From contig JAPEKQ010000011.1 in the NCBI GenBank assembly GCA_029990205.1, positions 1-64,000 on the forward strand: a stretch of 64,000 nt of DNA, in the 5' to 3' direction. Made by a program: the position numbers and the translations under genes. Origin of the DNA: a bacterium (GTDB taxonomy: Bacteria; Joyebacterota; Joyebacteria; Joyebacterales; Joyebacteraceae). The notes under the pieces were generated by a model. The model had not been told where the DNA came from. It saw only the letters and a program-made list of their open reading frames with translations, and ran no database searches. The stretch's first letter is position 1; every line of letters begins with the position of its first letter. Shown piece by piece: positions 62,052-64,000 of this stretch.

Positions 62052-62942
62052 CTACCGGTACTCCGCCTTGATCGATGTCCAGGACCTGGGCTCGACGGGC
62101 GTGTCATCTCTGAGCCAGTTGTAGATCGGGCCGATGATGAGGTTGAAGTCCTCTGTCGCAGCACCCGCCAGTTCCACTCCGGACCAGACCGTCTTGAACG
62201 TTCCCGGCGAGTTGTAGATGAGAGCTCCTTCGCCCGTGGCGAACTGCCCCTCGTAGTCGAGCCCAACGCCGGCGGTCGCCGTCGGCGTGGCCCGGTCGGA
62301 CATGAAGTAGCCCGTCCCTGGAAAGATGACTGTCGCGATCAACAGGATCGTGAGCGTCACGAGCACCCATCCGGCCCGGCCGAGGACCGTCACCTGCGTC
62401 GACCGCGGATCGATGCGCCCGGCGGCACGCGGCGGGGCGGGTGTGTCGAAGTTCTGATAGCAGAGGTCGAGTCCGAGATAGTCGCGCGGGAAACCGTAGC
62501 ACGGAGTGGGTGCCATCATGTCGGGGTGTGCCCCGGTCATGTAGTCCTGGGCGACGAGCAGGAGGCTTCCGCCCGTGTCGAGATACGCCGCGAGGGCGGC
62601 CTCATCGGTGGGGTCGATCGTGTTGGGTCCCGAGAACCAGTTGTCGCTCCCGAGCACGACGACAACCGGGTAGTTCTCGGCGGTGAGGTCGGGTGGGAAG
62701 TTGATGCTCCCTCCGGAGACCTCGGTAGCCGCGGTGGCGACCGTTGCGGCGCCCGCCGCGATGAAGGCGTCGACGTAGACCTGGGAGATGTCGTGGAAGA
62801 ATCCAGGGTTCGCGTCGATGTCGATGCAGACGAGCACGTCCGCGATCGCCCGGGCGTCGCCGTCCGGTGCCGTCTGCTGTCTCGCCAGACCCATGGGCGC
62901 GGCGACTACGATGCACATCCACACGACAACAAGCCTCTTCAT
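62052..62942 (-). CDS. Secreted protein with variant C-terminal tag SWTSIKAEYR
   Basis: The 296-aa protein has a signal peptide (MKRLVVVWMCIVVAAPMGLA) and a flavodoxin/amidotransferase-like region (VLVCIDIDANPG, PVVVVLGSDNWF, GGSLLLVAQDYM) often seen in large secreted proteins of this kind. It ends VEPRSWTSIKAEYR (bases 62055-62096), the most divergent form of the tag. A hydrophobic run in the middle (VLVTLTILLIATVIF) is odd for a soluble secreted protein and might be a frameshift scar or a real segment. AGGGAGGAG lies before ATG 62942. Confidence 0.75.
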   Translation of the reverse strand: MKRLVVVWMCIVVAAPMGLARQQTAPDGDARAIADVLVCIDIDANPGFFHDISQVYVDAFIAAGAATVATAATEVSGGSINFPPDLTAENYPVVVVLGSDNWFSGPNTIDPTDEAALAAYLDTGGSLLLVAQDYMTGAHPDMMAPTPCYGFPRDYLGLDLCYQNFDTPAPPRAAGRIDPRSTQVTVLGRAGWVLVTLTILLIATVIFPGTGYFMSDRATPTATAGVGLDYEGQFATGEGALIYNSPGTFKTVWSGVELAGAATEDFNLIIGPIYNWLRDDTPVEPRSWTSIKAEYR

Positions 62943-63122
62943 GGCTCCTCCCTTCGTGCTCCGTGACCGGTTCGCACAGCGGGCTGCCGGGTTTCTCTTC
63001 AGAGTAGAGGAAGAGATTGCTGAGCGCCAGTCGTATTTCCGGGAGACCCAACTTCACAATTCACTCACTCGCAGGTAGACTCAGAGTTCACCCTGAGACC
63101 CTATTGAGGACAGGACGGACCC

Positions 63123-64000
63123 ATGAACCCGAAGCATCACGATATCGATCGGCTCTGCGTCGACACGATCCGAACACTTTCGATGGATGCCGTCGAGGCG
63201 GCAGGCTCCGGGCACCCCGGGACGCCGATGGCGCTGGCACCGGTCGTCTACACCCTGTGGCAGCGGTTCATGCGATACGACCCCGCCGACCCGCTGTGGC
63301 CCGGCCGCGACAGGTTCGTGCTCTCGGCCGGACACGCCTCGATGCTGATCTACTCGGTACTGCACCTGGCCGCAGTGAAGGACGTTGCGTCCGACGGACG
63401 CGTGGGGGAGCGTCCTGCGGTGAGTCTGGATGACATCAAGCAGTTCCGGCAGCTCGAGAGTCGATGCGCCGGCCACCCCGAGTTCGGTCTCACGACCGGT
63501 GTCGAGACGACGACGGGTCCGCTCGGACAAGGTGTCGCGACCAGCGTCGGGATGGCCATCGCGGGTCGGTGGACCGCAGCGCAGTTCGATCGCCCCGGCT
63601 TCGAGATGTTCGGGTACGACGTCATCGCGCTCGCCGGTGACGGCGACGTGATGGAGGGCATCTCCTACGAGGCGGCGTCGCTGGCCGGCCACCTGAAGCT
63701 GTCGAACCTCTGCTGGATCTACGACAGCAACGACATCACGATCGAGGGCAACACGGACATCACGTTCACCGAGGATGTCACCGCGCGATTCGAGGCGTGC
63801 GGCTGGCGTGTCGGTCATGTCAGCGACGCGAACGACCTTGATGCCCTGGAGGCGGCGCTCGACGAGTTCCGCCGGACCGACGACCGCCCGACACTCATCA
63901 TCGTCAAGAGTCACATCGCGTACGGTGCGCCCAACAAGCAGGATTCGAGCAGCGCCCACGGCGCGGCGCTCGGGGAGAAGGAGGTCAGACTCACGAAGCG
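63123..64000 (+). CDS. tkt: Transketolase, N-terminal part (cut by window end)
   Basis: The first 292 residues of a transketolase are visible and open at the window end. They include the TPP/substrate loop SGHPGTPMALAPVVYTLW, VLSAGHASMLIYSVLHL, GPLGQGVATSVGMAIAG, and the TPP motif GDGDVMEGISYEA with downstream YDSND. It transfers two-carbon units in the pentose phosphate pathway. ATG 63123 follows GAGGACAGGACGG. Length and C-terminus lie beyond the window. Confidence 0.92.
   Translation, partial: MNPKHHDIDRLCVDTIRTLSMDAVEAAGSGHPGTPMALAPVVYTLWQRFMRYDPADPLWPGRDRFVLSAGHASMLIYSVLHLAAVKDVASDGRVGERPAVSLDDIKQFRQLESRCAGHPEFGLTTGVETTTGPLGQGVATSVGMAIAGRWTAAQFDRPGFEMFGYDVIALAGDGDVMEGISYEAASLAGHLKLSNLCWIYDSNDITIEGNTDITFTEDVTARFEACGWRVGHVSDANDLDALEAALDEFRRTDDRPTLIIVKSHIAYGAPNKQDSSSAHGAALGEKEVRLTK

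Overview
The window is GC-rich bacterial chromosome from an uncultured-looking lineage. Large secreted proteins with FlgD-like, type IX-style C-terminal domains, a gingipain-type C25 peptidase, beta-helix proteins and a DUF5916 outer-membrane protein point to the FCB superphylum (Eisenbacteria, Krumholzibacteriota or a related candidate phylum). This placement is inference from gene content; no rRNA is present.

Layout. 1-1331: end of a HypE/AIR-synthase-like gene and a UPF0316 membrane protein. 1459-8742: DUF5916 protein, a PAP2-like membrane protein and three secreted proteins. 8948-14098: purine oxidation operon (xanthine dehydrogenase FAD subunit, fused FeS-Mo subunit, 8-oxoguanine deaminase-like amidohydrolase). 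14285-15082: lamin-tail secreted protein. 15255-18968: AcpS-like protein, acetyl-CoA-synthetase-like ligase, acyl carrier protein and a KBL-type alpha-oxoamine synthase. 19045-21476: threonine dehydrogenase divergent from a second KBL. 22206-23318: HD-GYP response regulator. 23489-36306: type IV pilus locus (pilB, T, C, two pilins, M, N, O, P, Q, D on +; PilV/PilW/PilX-like genes on -). 36595-38403: three tandem XRE-cupin regulators, divergent from an aminotransferase. 40185-43721: asnA, buk and ptb. 43732-50807: three tRNAs, tig-clpP-lon, engB, an aminotransferase and a zinc-ribbon protein. 51140-60157: gingipain-like peptidase, membrane protein, sulfatase-like enzyme and a GH16 glucanase. 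60329-64000: ArsR-DUF2087 regulator, MsrB-MsrA fusion, another secreted protein and the start of a transketolase gene.

The most striking observation is a short C-terminal motif, consensus V-[ER]-x-x-S-W-[GT]-x-[IL]-K-[AG]-x-Y-R, at or within two residues of the C-terminus of five otherwise unrelated secreted gene products (3884-4747, 5549-6748, 14285-15082, 57760-58014, 62052-62942). Three other secreted proteins here end instead in a FlgD-like domain. Two adjacent homologous beta-helix proteins carry one ending each, so the two endings look interchangeable. I propose the motif as an undescribed C-terminal sorting or anchoring tag.

Other points of interest: an operon pairing an acetate-type AMP ligase with a dedicated ACP and a KBL, next to an AcpS homologue lacking both magnesium ligands; sigma-54-type -24/-12 sites ahead of the HD-GYP gene, pilB and the minor-pilin operon; a four-copy 26-bp palindromic tandem repeat by the PilV-like gene; and a hairpin-rich tract after tRNA-Glu that repeats part of the tRNA 3' end.
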